Source: Saccharopolyspora endophytica (GTDB lineage: Bacteria; Actinomycetota; Actinomycetes; Mycobacteriales; Pseudonocardiaceae). From it: 64,000 nt of DNA. The DNA lies in assembly GCF_018070075.1 (NCBI RefSeq), contig NZ_JAGPXE010000004.1, positions 496,001-560,000 of the forward strand, written 5' to 3'. The notes under the pieces were generated by a model. It was not told the origin of the DNA and did not search any database. It saw only the letters and a program-made list of their open reading frames with translations. The translations under genes and the position numbers were made by a program. This document shows positions 26,728 to 38,593 of this stretch, piece by piece (position 1 is the first letter of the stretch; each line of letters starts with the position of its first letter).

Positions 26728-27930
26728 ATGGCCGAGCAGGACCGGGGTGAAGCCTCCGGTGAAGCCGGCGACCCGGGCGGGGAAGAGCACGACGAGCGCT
26801 CCGAGGACCAGCAGGAGGCCGAACAGCTGGCCGAACGCGGCGAGCCGGAGTCGGAGACTCCCGATCGACGCCTCGGGCTGGTGGCCGACCCGGACATGCC
26901 CGAGCGCGTCACCCGTCGGCTCGCCCGCGACCTGCCCGAACTGCTCAGCGACGAGGAGCTGTCGTGGGCCGTCGAGGTCGACGTCGACCCGGTGACCGCC
27001 GGCAGGCACAACACCCGCGACATCCTGGCCTCCACCCGCGAGCGGATGGACCACCACCAGTGGGACCTCGCGATCTGCCTGACCGACCTCCCGGTGCGCG
27101 CCAACGGCCGCCCGGTGGTGGCCGAGGCCGACCTCGACCGCGACGTGGCCGTGGTGTCGCTGCCCGCGCTGGGCGGTACCCAGGTGTACCGGCGGTCCAA
27201 GCAGGTCATGCTGCAGATGGTCGACGAGCTCACCGGCCGCGACGGTGGTGGCGAGAACCGCTACGGCCTGGACAGCAAGCTCTCCAGGATCCTGGCGCCC
27301 GTGCAGCGCCAGGAGCACAACGGCGAGCACGAGGCGGACGTCCGCTACACCACGACCCGCAGGCGCGGCCGGTTGCGGCTGCTCAGCGGCATGGTGCGCT
27401 CCAACGAGCCCGCGCAGCTGGTCTTCGGGCTGCGCAGCGCCCTGGCCGCTGCTGTGGCCACCAGCGCCTTCGGCCTGTCGTCCAGCACGATCTGGCAGAT
27501 CGGTGATCAGCTCGGAGCGTTCCGGCAGGTCATCGCCGCGGTGCTGTCGGTGGCGCTGCTGGTCGGCTGGATGATCCTCGCGCACGGGTTGTGGGAGAAG
27601 CGGCGCGACAACAGCGAGCACGACCGCGATCAGGTGCTGCTCTACAACACCTCCACGGTGGCGACGCTGACCATCGGGATCGGCGTCATGTACCTCGGGC
27701 TGTTCGTGATCAACCTGGTCGTGGCGCTGTTCCTCGTGCCACCGAACCTGCTGGCCAGCAGCCTCGGCCATCCCGCCGACTTCACCCGCTACCTGGCGCT
27801 GGCCTGGGGATTCACCACCATGGGAGTGGTCGCCGGAGCTCTGGGCTCCAGCCTCGAATCCGATCAGGCCGTGCGCCAGGCCGCCTACGGCTACCGCGAG
27901 GAGCAGCGCCGCCGCGAGCAGGAGCGCTAG
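26728..27930 (+). CDS. Membrane protein of unknown function with four C-terminal TM helices
   Basis: 400 residues. An acidic low-complexity N-terminus (about 1-45, Glu/Asp/Gln-rich), a soluble alpha/beta domain (about 50-220, with 'WDLAICLTDLPVRANGRPVVAEADL'), then four TM helices (about 230-380) and a charged tail 'EEQRRREQER'. Homologues exist in actinomycetes but no function is known to me. The soluble part has no catalytic motif I recognise. ATG 26728 follows a GAGAGGGG ribosome site. It ends 4 bp inside the convergent metF-like gene. Confidence 0.75.
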   Translation: MAEQDRGEASGEAGDPGGEEHDERSEDQQEAEQLAERGEPESETPDRRLGLVADPDMPERVTRRLARDLPELLSDEELSWAVEVDVDPVTAGRHNTRDILASTRERMDHHQWDLAICLTDLPVRANGRPVVAEADLDRDVAVVSLPALGGTQVYRRSKQVMLQMVDELTGRDGGGENRYGLDSKLSRILAPVQRQEHNGEHEADVRYTTTRRRGRLRLLSGMVRSNEPAQLVFGLRSALAAAVATSAFGLSSSTIWQIGDQLGAFRQVIAAVLSVALLVGWMILAHGLWEKRRDNSEHDRDQVLLYNTSTVATLTIGIGVMYLGLFVINLVVALFLVPPNLLASSLGHPADFTRYLALAWGFTTMGVVAGALGSSLESDQAVRQAAYGYREEQRRREQER

Positions 27931-28757
27931 GACAGCTCGGCGAGCCGGGCCTGCCGCCAGCGCTCGGTTCCGGCCAGGTCGTTGAAGGTGAACAGGTGGA
28001 ATCCGCTGATCGCGTTGGCCGGTGAGGTGATCTGGTCGGTCAGGCCGGTGACCAGCTTGTCCGGCCGGTAGCCGCTGGGCAGGAAGAAGCGCCAGAACAT
28101 CGCCGACTGCTTGGCCAGGAACCGCGCGGACTGGCCGAGGCCGAGACCCGCCGAGACCCGGATCAGCTTCTGCCGGTTCACGCTGCCCGGGATCCCCACC
28201 CGGATCGGTGTGGTGATGCCGGAGTCGTGCAGGCGCCCGGCCCAGTCGACGGTGGTCGCAGGGTTGAAGCACAGCTGGGTGACGATCTCGTCCGCGTGAA
28301 CGGTCTTGCGCCGCAACGCTTCGGCGATCACCGAATCCGGGATCGTGCCGTGGCCCTCCGGATACCCGGCGATGCCGATGTGGGCGAAGTCGTGCCCGCC
28401 CTCGGCGAGCGCGACCAGCAGGCTCTCGGCGTCGGGGAACTCGCCTGCGGGCTCGGCGGCGTCACCGCCGACGACGAACAGGCGGTCCACCCCCGACTCC
28501 AGCAGCCGCGCGGCGATCTCGTCCAGTTCGGCGCGGTCGCGGACCAGCCGCGCGGCCAGGTGCGGGGCGGCGGCGTAGCCGTTCTTGCCGAGCCGGACGG
28601 CCAGGTCGACCGTCGGCTCCAGCCCCCTGGCCTCGGTGGTGGTGACGGTCAGCACCACGTCCCGGGGGACGTGGGCGAGGACCTTCTCCTCGGTGCTGGC
28701 GAAGGGCAGCACCTCGTAGGAGGCGTTGCGCAGCGCGGCGGCCGGCACCGCGCTCAC
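27927..28757 (-). CDS. Methylenetetrahydrofolate reductase family protein
   Basis: 276 residues with the MetF TIM-barrel pattern: 'LPFASTEEKVLAHVP', 'RLFVVGGDAAEPAGEFPDAESLL', 'HIGIAGYPEGHGTIPDS', 'ADEIVTQLCFNPATTVDWAGRL' and 'VGIPGSVNRQKLI'. Last gene of the sarcosine-oxidase operon, so it probably consumes the 5,10-methylene-THF made by SoxABDG rather than being the main MetF. GTG at 28757 overlaps the previous stop (GTGA); GTG at 28769 is the alternative start. Confidence 0.82.
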   Translation of the reverse strand: MSAVPAAALRNASYEVLPFASTEEKVLAHVPRDVVLTVTTTEARGLEPTVDLAVRLGKNGYAAAPHLAARLVRDRAELDEIAARLLESGVDRLFVVGGDAAEPAGEFPDAESLLVALAEGGHDFAHIGIAGYPEGHGTIPDSVIAEALRRKTVHADEIVTQLCFNPATTVDWAGRLHDSGITTPIRVGIPGSVNRQKLIRVSAGLGLGQSARFLAKQSAMFWRFFLPSGYRPDKLVTGLTDQITSPANAISGFHLFTFNDLAGTERWRQARLAELS

Positions 28758-29377
28758 CGGGACACCCACTCGTCGAACTGCGCGACGACCTCACCGATCG
28801 TGGTGCCCGGACCGTGCCCGGGGCGGACCCTGGTCCGGGCGGGCAGCGGCAGCAGCCGGTCCCGGATCGAGTCGATGATCGCGTCGCGGTCGGAGAACGA
28901 GCGCCCGGTCGCGCCCGGCCCACCGGCGAACAGGGTGTCGCCGGTGAACACGGTCGCCAGGTCCGGGCAGTAGAAGCACACCGATCCCGGGGTGTGGCCG
29001 GGGGTGTGGACGACCTGCAGGCTCAACCGTCCGATGTGGAACGTCTGGCGGTCCACCAGGCGCCCGTCCGGTGCCCGGTCCGGGTGGGTCAGCTCCCACA
29101 CCGGCCGGTCCATCGGGTGCAGGTACAGCGGTGCGCCGACGGCGTCGGCCAGCTGCGGGGCCACCCGCACGTGGTCGTCGTGGGCGTGGGTGGCCAGCAC
29201 CGCGACGACCTCGCGGCCCGCGACGAGTTCGAGGACGGCGTCGACGTCGTGCGGAGCGTCGATGACGAGGCACTGGTGGTCGTCACCCACGACCCACAGG
29301 TTGTTCTCGACTTCGTGGACCTCGCCGTCGAGGGAGAACTTCCCCTCGACGGCGGCGTGGTCGAGCCGGATGCTCAT
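28754..29377 (-). CDS. MBL-fold metallo-hydrolase next to mscR
   Basis: 207 residues with the glyoxalase II-type metal motif 'THAHDDH' (about 62-68), '[13 protein letters not shown]' and '[12 protein letters not shown]'. An MBL hydrolase directly after the mycothiol formaldehyde dehydrogenase gene is a known arrangement in mycobacteria; it may hydrolyse S-formylmycothiol or a related thioester, by analogy with glutathione hydrolases. ATG overlaps the mscR stop by 4 bp. Confidence 0.88.
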   Translation of the reverse strand: MSIRLDHAAVEGKFSLDGEVHEVENNLWVVGDDHQCLVIDAPHDVDAVLELVAGREVVAVLATHAHDDHVRVAPQLADAVGAPLYLHPMDRPVWELTHPDRAPDGRLVDRQTFHIGRLSLQVVHTPGHTPGSVCFYCPDLATVFTGDTLFAGGPGATGRSFSDRDAIIDSIRDRLLPLPARTRVRPGHGPGTTIGEVVAQFDEWVSR

Positions 29378-30459
29378 GGGAACGTCACCACCGAACGCAG
29401 CACTTCGCCGCGGCCCATCTTCGCGAAGGCCGCTTCGACATCATCAAGGGAGATCTCCTCGCTGACGAACTTCTCGAGCGGCAGCCGGCCCTGCAGGTGG
29501 AGCTCGGTGAGCATCGGGAAGTCCCGTTCGGGGAGGCAGTCACCGTACCAGCTGGACTTCAGCGCCCCGCCGCGGGCGAAGACGTCCAGCAGCGGCAGTT
29601 CCAGCCGCATCGACGGGTCTGGCACGCCGACCAGCACGGCCGTGCCCGCCAGGTCGCGGGCGTAGAACGCCTGCTCGTAGGTCGCGGGCACTCCCACCGC
29701 GTCCACGACCACATCCGCTCCGTGACCACCGGTCAGCTCGCGGATCGCCTCCACGGTGTCGGACTCGGAGGCGTTGACGGTGTGCGTGGCGCCGAAACCC
29801 CGCGCCCACTCCAGCTTCTCGGCGTCCTTGTCGACGGCGATGATCCGCCGCGCACCCGCCATGGCGGCTCCGGCGATGGCCCCGTCGCCGACGCCGCCGC
29901 AGCCGATGACGGCCACCGAATCGCCCGGCCCGACCTGCCCGGTGTTGACCGCGGCGCCGATCCCGGCCATCACACCGCATCCCAGCAACCCGGCCACCGC
30001 CGGTCGCGCCGCCGGGTCCACCTTCGTGCACTGTCCGGAGTGGACGAGGGTGCGCTCGGCGAACCCGCCGATGCCCAACGCCGGCGAGAGCGGGGTGCCG
30101 TCGGCGAGCGTCATCGGCTGGGAGGCGTTGTGGGTGGCGAAGCAGTACTGCGGACGCCCCCGCTTGCAGGCGCGGCAGTTCCCGCACACGGCCCGCCAGT
30201 TCAGCACGACGAAGTCGCCCGGCTCGACGTTGCGCACCCCTTCTCCGACGGCGTCGACGACACCGGCCACCTCGTGGCCGAGCAGGAACGGGTAGTCGTC
30301 GCTGATGCCGCCCTCGCGGTAGTGCAGGTCGGTGTGGCAGACACCGCACGCCTGCACCCGGATCACGGCCTCACCAGGGCCCGGGTCGGGCACGAGGATG
30401 GTGGTGACCTCGACCGGCTTGCCCTTCCCGGTGGACACGACTGCACGAGCTTCGGTCAC
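29374..30459 (-). CDS. mscR: S-(hydroxymethyl)mycothiol dehydrogenase (formaldehyde oxidation)
   Basis: 361 residues, the length of MscR/AdhE2. Zinc alcohol dehydrogenase motifs: catalytic '[13 protein letters not shown]' and 'GHEVAG', structural zinc '[15 protein letters not shown]', and NAD-binding '[11 protein letters not shown]'. It oxidises the mycothiol adduct of formaldehyde. Its place in the sarcosine-oxidase operon makes sense, since demethylation of betaine, dimethylglycine and sarcosine releases formaldehyde. GTG at 30459 with AGGAG upstream. Confidence 0.9.
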   Translation of the reverse strand: MTEARAVVSTGKGKPVEVTTILVPDPGPGEAVIRVQACGVCHTDLHYREGGISDDYPFLLGHEVAGVVDAVGEGVRNVEPGDFVVLNWRAVCGNCRACKRGRPQYCFATHNASQPMTLADGTPLSPALGIGGFAERTLVHSGQCTKVDPAARPAVAGLLGCGVMAGIGAAVNTGQVGPGDSVAVIGCGGVGDGAIAGAAMAGARRIIAVDKDAEKLEWARGFGATHTVNASESDTVEAIRELTGGHGADVVVDAVGVPATYEQAFYARDLAGTAVLVGVPDPSMRLELPLLDVFARGGALKSSWYGDCLPERDFPMLTELHLQGRLPLEKFVSEEISLDDVEAAFAKMGRGEVLRSVVTFP

Positions 30460-30473
30460 GTCAACGCTCCTGT

Positions 30474-31067
30474 TCAACGGTTCTGGTGGTATTCGGCCGC
30501 CGCGTCGCGGAGCCAGTCGGCCAGGTAGCGCGCGAACGAGGCGCGCACGAAGATCCAGTAGTTCGGTGGTTCGGCGTCGCGGCACAGCAGCACCACGCCG
30601 GTGCGGGCCAGCAGGGTCTGCGCGCAGCGGTCCGGTCCGAAGCTGCGCCGGTGCATGTCCAGCGCGCAGCCCTTCGCCAGCAGCTCAGGGGCTTTCGGCC
30701 CGGCGACCTCGATGATGGTGCGGTGCGCCGAGACGTCCACGACGGCGCCGTGCTCGTCGCCGAGCGCCTCGGCCACCGTCGCCTGGATCCGGTCGGCCTC
30801 GCCTTCCGGGCCGACCAGCAGCCACTCGTCCGGTCCGAGCCAGGCGACGAGCAGCCGTTCGGTGCGCGACACCTGCCCGGCCTGGTTGGGCAGCATCGTG
30901 CCGAGCGCGGTGCCGATGCGTTCCGCGGCAGGGCTCTTCGGGTCGACGCGCAGCGTGACCTGGGCGGTGAAGGACACCTCGGACAGGCGCAGATCTCCGG
31001 GGACCGAGGAGTCGGTCAGCACGTCGGCGTGCGAGGCCAGCGGGGATTCGCCGTAGGGCTCAGCCAT
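30474..31067 (-). CDS. soxG: Sarcosine oxidase subunit gamma
   Basis: 197 residues, matching SoxG in size and motifs ('[16 protein letters not shown]', '[31 protein letters not shown]', '[17 protein letters not shown]'). The fold is GcvT-like and it completes the heterotetramer. It overlaps the end of soxA by 8 bp and is followed 14 nt later by mscR, so it is co-transcribed. Confidence 0.92.
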   Translation of the reverse strand: MAEPYGESPLASHADVLTDSSVPGDLRLSEVSFTAQVTLRVDPKSPAAERIGTALGTMLPNQAGQVSRTERLLVAWLGPDEWLLVGPEGEADRIQATVAEALGDEHGAVVDVSAHRTIIEVAGPKAPELLAKGCALDMHRRSFGPDRCAQTLLARTGVVLLCRDAEPPNYWIFVRASFARYLADWLRDAAAEYHQNR

Positions 31068-33876
31068 CGCGGCGGGCTCCTTCCTTGTCGTAGAAGACCG
31101 GTTCGGTGATCTCCACGGGCACCAGCTGGTCGCCCACGTGGCTGTAGATCGTCTGCCCGATGCGGTCGCGACCGCCGGCGACCAGCGCGAGCGCGAACGG
31201 GCGGCCCAGGGCCGCGCTGCGGTAGCTGGAGGTGACGTGCCCCAGCATCGGCACCGGCGGTTCCGGCAGCTCACCGGTGGCCACCAGCTGCGATCCCTCC
31301 GGCACGACGGGGGAGTCGGCGGGCGGGAGCAGCCCGACGAGGTGCTTGCGGTCGGAGCGGGCGGTGTCGGCGCGGGTGAACGAGCGCATGCCGAGGAAGT
31401 CGTCCTTCTTCTTCGACACCGCCCAGCTCATCCCGAGGTCGTGCGGGGTCACCGTGCCGTCGGTGTCCTGGCCGACGATGGGGAAGCCCTTCTCCGCGCG
31501 CAGCACGTGCATCGTCTCGGTGCCGTACGGGGTGATGCCGAACGGCACGCCCGCGTCGTGCAGCACCTCCCACACCTCGCGGCCGTACCAGCGCGGCACG
31601 TTGATCTCGAAGGCCAGCTCGCCGGAGAAGCTGATCCGGCACACCCGCGCCTGGCGGCCCGCGACGAGGCCGTCCTGCCAGGCCATGAACGGGAACGACT
31701 CGGTGTCCAGCTCGAAGCCGGAGGACACCGCCGCCAGCACGTCGCGGGACCGGGGACCGGCCAGCGCGATGGTGGCCCACTGCTCGGTGACCGAGGTCAG
31801 GTGCACGCGCAGGTGCGGCCACTCGGTCTGCAGCCAGTCCTCCAGCCACTCCAGCACCCCGGCGGCGCCGCCGGAGGTGGTCGAGATCAGGTACCGGTGC
31901 TCGCCGGTGCGCATCACCGTGCCGTCGTCGAAGACCATGCCGTCGGCGGTGCACATCAGCCCGTACCGGATGCGGCCGACCTTCAGGGTGCTCATCTTGT
32001 TGGTGTAGACGAGATCGAGGAACTCGGCGGCGTCCGGTCCCTGCACGTCGATCTTGCCGAGCGTCGAGACGTCCTGCATGCCCACGCCGGTGCGCACGGC
32101 GTCGCACTCGCGCAGCACCGCCGCCTGCATGTCCTCGCCCGGCAGCGGGTAGTACCAGGGCCGCTTCCACTGGCCGACGTCCTCGAACGGCGCGCCCTGC
32201 TCGACGTGCCAGTCGTGCATCGCGGTGACCCGGACCGGGTCGTAGAGGTCGCCCCGGTCCCGCCCGGCCAGCGCGGCGAATGCCACCGGCGTGTAGGGCG
32301 GGCGGAACGTGGTCGCTCCGACCTCGGAGAGCTCGACGCCCAGCAGCTGGGAGATCACCCCGGAGGACTGGATGCCGGAGGTCTTGCCCTGGTCGTGGGC
32401 GGTGCCGATGGTGGTGAACCGCTTGATGTGCTCCACCGAGTCCATGCCCGCGCCGACGGCCTTGCGGACGTCGGACACGGTCGCATCCCGCGCGAGGTCC
32501 ACGTACTGCTCGTCCTCGCACGCGCCGGTGAGCAGCCACGTCGGCTGCGGCGCGACGACCGGCGGGCTCGCCACCGCGGGCACCTCGGCGAAGTCGGCGT
32601 CGAACCCGGCGTCCCGCGCCGCGTCGCTGCCCGCCTCGGAACCGGTGCGCAGGCAGTCGAAGGTGCCGAAAACCCCTGCGGCGGCGCCGACCGAGCGCAC
32701 ACCGCGCGTGCTGCGGTCCGGCACGAACGCGCCGATCTCCGCTGAGTAGCGCAGGGTTCCGCGCGACTGGCTGTGCAGGTGCACCGCCGGGTTCCAGCCA
32801 CCGGAGACCAGCAGCAGGTCGCAGTCCAGCTCGACGGTCGCCTCCTCGCCCCGCCGCTGCACCGTCACACCGCTCACGCGGCCGGTGCCCGAGGTGCCGA
32901 TCAAGGCGGAGCCGTTGCGGATGGGGATGCCGCGCTCCACGCAGCGCGAGGCCCACACCGTCGACACGACCGGCCGGACGTCCACCACCGCGGCGATGGC
33001 GACCCCGGCGTCGTGCAGGTCGATCGCGGCGGCGTAGGCGCTGTCGTTGGTGGTGTACACGACCGCGCGCTCGCCCGCGAGCACGCCGTAGCGGTGCAGG
33101 TAGGTGCGGGCGGCTCCGGCCAGCATCGTGCCGGGGCGGTCGTTGCCCGGGAACACCAGCGGGCGCTCGTGCGAACCGGTGGCCAGCACGACCTCGCGAG
33201 CCCGGATGTGCCAGGTGCGCTGCCGGACGAAGGAGTCCTCGCCGTGGTGCTCGACGGCCACGAGGTAGTTGTGGTCGTAGTGGCCGAACACCGTGGTGCG
33301 CGGCAGCGCGGTCACCTCGGGGGCGGCGTCGAGCTCGGCGACGACCCGCTGGACCCATCTGTCGGCCGGCCTGCCGGACAGCTGCTCACCGCTGCCCAGC
33401 AGCTGGCCGCCGAACTCCGGCCCCGCATCGGCGATGATCACCCGGGCTCCGCTGCGCGCGGCGCTCAGCGCCGCCGCGAGACCGGCGGGTCCGGCACCGA
33501 CCACGAGGACGTCGCAGTGCGCGTGCGTCGTCTCGTAGCGGGCCGGGTCGGGCTCGGTCGCGAGCCGTCCCTGGCCGGGCAGCCCCGTGGCGGCCAGGCC
33601 GTCGCGCAGTTCGACGGTGGTCGCGGTGAGCATCGGCTCCGGGAACGGCTCGTCGATCTGCACCAGCGCGTTCGGTTCCTCGGGGCCCGCGGCCATGATC
33701 CCGCGCGGGCGGCCGTGCTTGATGCTGGTGGTGACCTGGTGGACGCCGTTGGCCAGCAGCGCCGAGGCGAGGGTGTCGCCTTCGAAGCCCTCGTACTCCC
33801 GTCCGTCGAACCGGAATCGCAGGGTGCGGTCCCGGTCGATCCGGCCGCCTTCGGCCAGCCTGAACTCGTTGCTCAC
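31060..33876 (-). CDS. soxA: Sarcosine oxidase subunit alpha
   Basis: 938 residues. N-terminal 2Fe-2S-ferredoxin-like fold ('RFRFDGREYEGFEGDTLASALL', cysteines absent), FAD/NAD-binding 'VLVVGAGPAGLAAALSAA', a middle pyridine-nucleotide oxidoreductase part, and a C-terminal GcvT-type folate domain with 'GMQDVSTLGKIDVQGPDAAEFLD' and 'FPIVGQDTDGTVTPHDLGM'. Together with SoxB, D and G it oxidatively demethylates sarcosine to glycine, giving H2O2 and methylene-THF. GTG start overlaps the soxD stop (GTGA). Confidence 0.94.
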   Translation of the reverse strand: MSNEFRLAEGGRIDRDRTLRFRFDGREYEGFEGDTLASALLANGVHQVTTSIKHGRPRGIMAAGPEEPNALVQIDEPFPEPMLTATTVELRDGLAATGLPGQGRLATEPDPARYETTHAHCDVLVVGAGPAGLAAALSAARSGARVIIADAGPEFGGQLLGSGEQLSGRPADRWVQRVVAELDAAPEVTALPRTTVFGHYDHNYLVAVEHHGEDSFVRQRTWHIRAREVVLATGSHERPLVFPGNDRPGTMLAGAARTYLHRYGVLAGERAVVYTTNDSAYAAAIDLHDAGVAIAAVVDVRPVVSTVWASRCVERGIPIRNGSALIGTSGTGRVSGVTVQRRGEEATVELDCDLLLVSGGWNPAVHLHSQSRGTLRYSAEIGAFVPDRSTRGVRSVGAAAGVFGTFDCLRTGSEAGSDAARDAGFDADFAEVPAVASPPVVAPQPTWLLTGACEDEQYVDLARDATVSDVRKAVGAGMDSVEHIKRFTTIGTAHDQGKTSGIQSSGVISQLLGVELSEVGATTFRPPYTPVAFAALAGRDRGDLYDPVRVTAMHDWHVEQGAPFEDVGQWKRPWYYPLPGEDMQAAVLRECDAVRTGVGMQDVSTLGKIDVQGPDAAEFLDLVYTNKMSTLKVGRIRYGLMCTADGMVFDDGTVMRTGEHRYLISTTSGGAAGVLEWLEDWLQTEWPHLRVHLTSVTEQWATIALAGPRSRDVLAAVSSGFELDTESFPFMAWQDGLVAGRQARVCRISFSGELAFEINVPRWYGREVWEVLHDAGVPFGITPYGTETMHVLRAEKGFPIVGQDTDGTVTPHDLGMSWAVSKKKDDFLGMRSFTRADTARSDRKHLVGLLPPADSPVVPEGSQLVATGELPEPPVPMLGHVTSSYRSAALGRPFALALVAGGRDRIGQTIYSHVGDQLVPVEITEPVFYDKEGARRDG

Positions 33877-34136
33877 CTCGTCACCGCCCCGTCGTCGTGG
33901 AGGATCTCGTTGGTCCTGGTGTCGCGGCGGAGGGTGAACCAGCGCCGGCAACCCGCCTGGTGGTTCCACCGCTCCGCGAAGGCGCCCTTCGGATTGGCGC
34001 GGTAGAACAGGAACCGAGCCCAGTCCACATCGGACACCGCCTGCGGATCGGCGGGGTAGGCGACGTCGGCCTGACCGCCGTAGTGGAACTCGGTCTCATT
34101 GCGCGGCCCGCACCACGGGCAGGGAATCAGCATCAT
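33873..34136 (-). CDS. soxD: Sarcosine oxidase subunit delta
   Basis: 87 residues, the usual small SoxD. Zinc ligands are visible as 'CPWCGPR' near the N-terminus and 'HQAGCRRWF' near the C-terminus. It holds the heterotetramer together. Ribosome site AAGGAGG precedes the start; the two adjacent ATG codons make the start ambiguous by one residue. A repeat element separates it from soxB upstream. Confidence 0.94.
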   Translation of the reverse strand: MMLIPCPWCGPRNETEFHYGGQADVAYPADPQAVSDVDWARFLFYRANPKGAFAERWNHQAGCRRWFTLRRDTRTNEILHDDGAVTR

Positions 34137-34158
34137 GGGAGCCTCCTTACGGGGCTGT

Positions 34159-34327
34159 GGGCGGTGCGGCGGTAGCCGCTGTTTCAGGTGTGGGACTCAA
34201 CTCGCACTGCCGCGGGTTCTCAGCGGTTCTCCGGGGAGGACGCCGCGACGCCGTGTATTGGCATACTCAAGGAGTGGCGCCCGGACCCGGAGGGCCGCTG
34301 AGGTTCCGCTACCCGCACCGCCGAGCA
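34159..34327 (+). repeat. Dispersed structured repeat, copy A (between soxB and soxD)
   Basis: About 160 nt, matching copy B (47045-47206). Outer arms GGTGTGGG (34187-34194) and CCCGCACC (34312-34319). Inner 17-nt arms at 34219-34235 and 34286-34302 pair fully with two G.U pairs. The enclosed 50-nt loop (34236-34285) is 47/50 identical to copy B and contains the mini-hairpin GTAT-TGGC-ATAC. A 5' hairpin GCGGC-GGTA-GCCGC lies near 34166. The G.U pairs favour a plus-strand RNA, antisense to the sox operon. No protein is encoded. Confidence 0.7.
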
Positions 34328-34350
34328 AGATGAGCGTGGAAACAGTGTTC

Positions 34351-35580
34351 TCAGTGCGCCACGCCGGCGGCGCCGTGTTCGTCTACCAGGGCGCCGGTGG
34401 TGAACCGGTCGAGGCTGAACGGGGCGTTGAGCGGGTGGGGTTCGTCGTGGGCGATGGTGTGGGCGTAGCACCAGCCGACGCCGGGTGTCGCCTTGAAACC
34501 TCCTGTGCCCCAACCGCAGTTGATGTACAGGCCGTCGAACGGGGTCAGGCCCATGATCGCCGAGGCGTCCGGGGTCACGTCCACCACGCCCGCCCAGGTG
34601 CGCAGCACGTGCGCGCGGGCGAACATCGGGAACAGCTCGACCGCGGCGGTCAGCTCGCGCTCGATGGTGTGGAACGACCCGCGCTGCCCGTAGGAGTTGT
34701 AGGCGTCGATGCCGGCGCCGAGGACGAGCTCTCCCTTGTGCGCCTGGCTGACGTAGACGTGCACCGCGTTGGACATGACCACCGTCGGGTGCACCGGTTC
34801 CAGCAGTTCGGAGACCAGCGCCTGCAGCGGGTGGCTCTGCAGCGGCAGCGGCAGGCCGAGCTCGTCGGCGAGCACCGAGGTGTGCCCTGCGGCGGCCAGC
34901 GCGACCTTGCCGGTGGCGATGTCACCGCGCGTGGTGCGCACGCCCACGATCTTGTCGCCCACCCGGTCGAAGCCGGTGACCTGGCAGTTCTGCACGAGGT
35001 CCACGCCCATCCGGTCCAGCGCGCGGGCGAATCCCCAGGCGACGTGGTCGTGCTTGGCGATGCCCGCCCGGGGCTGCCAGGTCGCGCCCATGACCGGGTA
35101 GCGCAGGTCCGGTGAGGTGTTGAGGATCGGGCAGATCTCGGCCACCTGCTGCGGATCGAGCCACTCGGCGTCGATGCCGTTGAGCCGGTTCGCCCCCACG
35201 CGCCGGACGCTGTCGCGGACCTCCTGCAGGGAGTGGGCGAGGTTGAGCACGCCGCGCTGGGAGAACAGCAGCGGGTAGTCGAGCTCCTCCTCCAGCCCCT
35301 CCCAGAGCTTCAGCGCGTGCTCGTAGAGCCCGGCGCTGTCGTCCCAGAGGTAGTTGGAGCGGATGATCGTGGTGTTGCGGGCCATGTTCCCGCCTGCGAG
35401 CCAACCGCTTTCGAGCACGGCGACGTTGGTGATGCCGTGGTTGACGGCGAGGTAGTAGGCGGTGGCCAGGCCGTGACCGCCGCCGCCCACGATCACCACG
35501 TCGTAGGACGGTTTCGGGTCGGCGGGGCCCCAGAGCCAGTCCGGGTGCTCAGGCAAGTCGGCGCCGGGAGTGCGCGGCAT
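34351..35580 (-). CDS. soxB: Sarcosine oxidase subunit beta
   Basis: 409 residues. Dinucleotide fold '[17 protein letters not shown]' near residue 28, the SoxB segment '[17 protein letters not shown]' and '[19 protein letters not shown]', where His177 sits in the position reported to hold covalent FMN. C-terminus has '[16 protein letters not shown]'. It carries the sarcosine oxidation site. First gene of the operon soxB-D-A-G-mscR-MBL-metF. ATG 35580 with GGAGGG 6 nt upstream. Confidence 0.94.
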   Translation of the reverse strand: MPRTPGADLPEHPDWLWGPADPKPSYDVVIVGGGGHGLATAYYLAVNHGITNVAVLESGWLAGGNMARNTTIIRSNYLWDDSAGLYEHALKLWEGLEEELDYPLLFSQRGVLNLAHSLQEVRDSVRRVGANRLNGIDAEWLDPQQVAEICPILNTSPDLRYPVMGATWQPRAGIAKHDHVAWGFARALDRMGVDLVQNCQVTGFDRVGDKIVGVRTTRGDIATGKVALAAAGHTSVLADELGLPLPLQSHPLQALVSELLEPVHPTVVMSNAVHVYVSQAHKGELVLGAGIDAYNSYGQRGSFHTIERELTAAVELFPMFARAHVLRTWAGVVDVTPDASAIMGLTPFDGLYINCGWGTGGFKATPGVGWCYAHTIAHDEPHPLNAPFSLDRFTTGALVDEHGAAGVAH

Positions 35581-35645
35581 GAGAGCCCTCCGTTCGATGT
35601 GCGGTGAGCGAGTGCTCGACAGGGGGGAGAGGCACTTATGGACAA

Positions 35646-35657
35646 CTGACATATCAG
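35646..35657. promoter_or_regulatory. Operator-like palindrome, site 1 (soxB promoter)
   Basis: CTGACATATCAG, 10 of 12 positions symmetric, 66 bp upstream of soxB. One of five related sites (see 35848, 45294, 47926, 47941) that share consensus CTGATATATCAG. A GntR/FCD regulator encoded at 47234-47932 is the best candidate to bind them. Confidence 0.55.
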
Positions 35658-35847
35658 ATGGATACCAAAGGTAGCAGCGCGTGCCGCGTGGTCAAGGGCT
35701 GAAGCTCGGTCGGGGTGGAGATCGTGGCGTTGGCGCTGGTAGGAGCACTCGGACGGGTGGGTGCGCGGGGTGCGGGTCGTGCCCGTCGGTGGAATTTCGG
35801 CGCCGCGTGTTGACCGCGAAACCGGCGACGCTTATTTTGATGTGCAG

Positions 35848-35859
35848 TTGATATATCAG
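35848..35859. promoter_or_regulatory. Operator-like palindrome, site 2 (dimethylglycine oxidase promoter)
   Basis: TTGATATATCAG containing the perfect palindrome TGATATATCA. It lies 132 bp upstream of the dimethylglycine gene start, flanked by AT-rich bases that could hold a -10/-35 pair. Best match to the consensus of the five sites. Confidence 0.55.
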
Positions 35860-35981
35860 TCCTCAGTCAGAGGGCGACGATCACCTCCGCGCGGCTCCAC
35901 TCGGTGCCGGAACAGCTCTCCTCGCAACGCATCCCGCCTCGTCGCAGGCGGAGTCTCCCCAGCTTCACACCCGCTCGTTAG

Positions 35982-38456
<2,475 letters not shown>

Positions 38457-38472
38457 AAACCCCGGCAGCAAG

Positions 38473-38540
38473 GGCAGTTCTGGCCCGAACCGCCCGTGGT
38501 CGATGTCCCTTTCGCCCGGACAGTTCGGACCAGAACCGCC
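38473..38540 (-). repeat. Long inverted repeat between dimethylglycine oxidase and serine dehydratase genes
   Basis: Two 23-nt arms (38473-38495 and 38518-38540) around a 22-nt spacer. On the plus strand 19 pairs are Watson-Crick and four are A.C mismatches; on the minus strand all four become G.U, so the stem is uninterrupted there. Each arm also contains a GTTC/GAAC half-palindrome. It could be a terminator/attenuator, a two-site operator or a minus-strand RNA. Confidence 0.5.
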
Positions 38541-38593
38541 ACCTTCCGGGTATCGAACGCTTCGCTCCGCCCCCAACCGATCAGGAGCACTGC

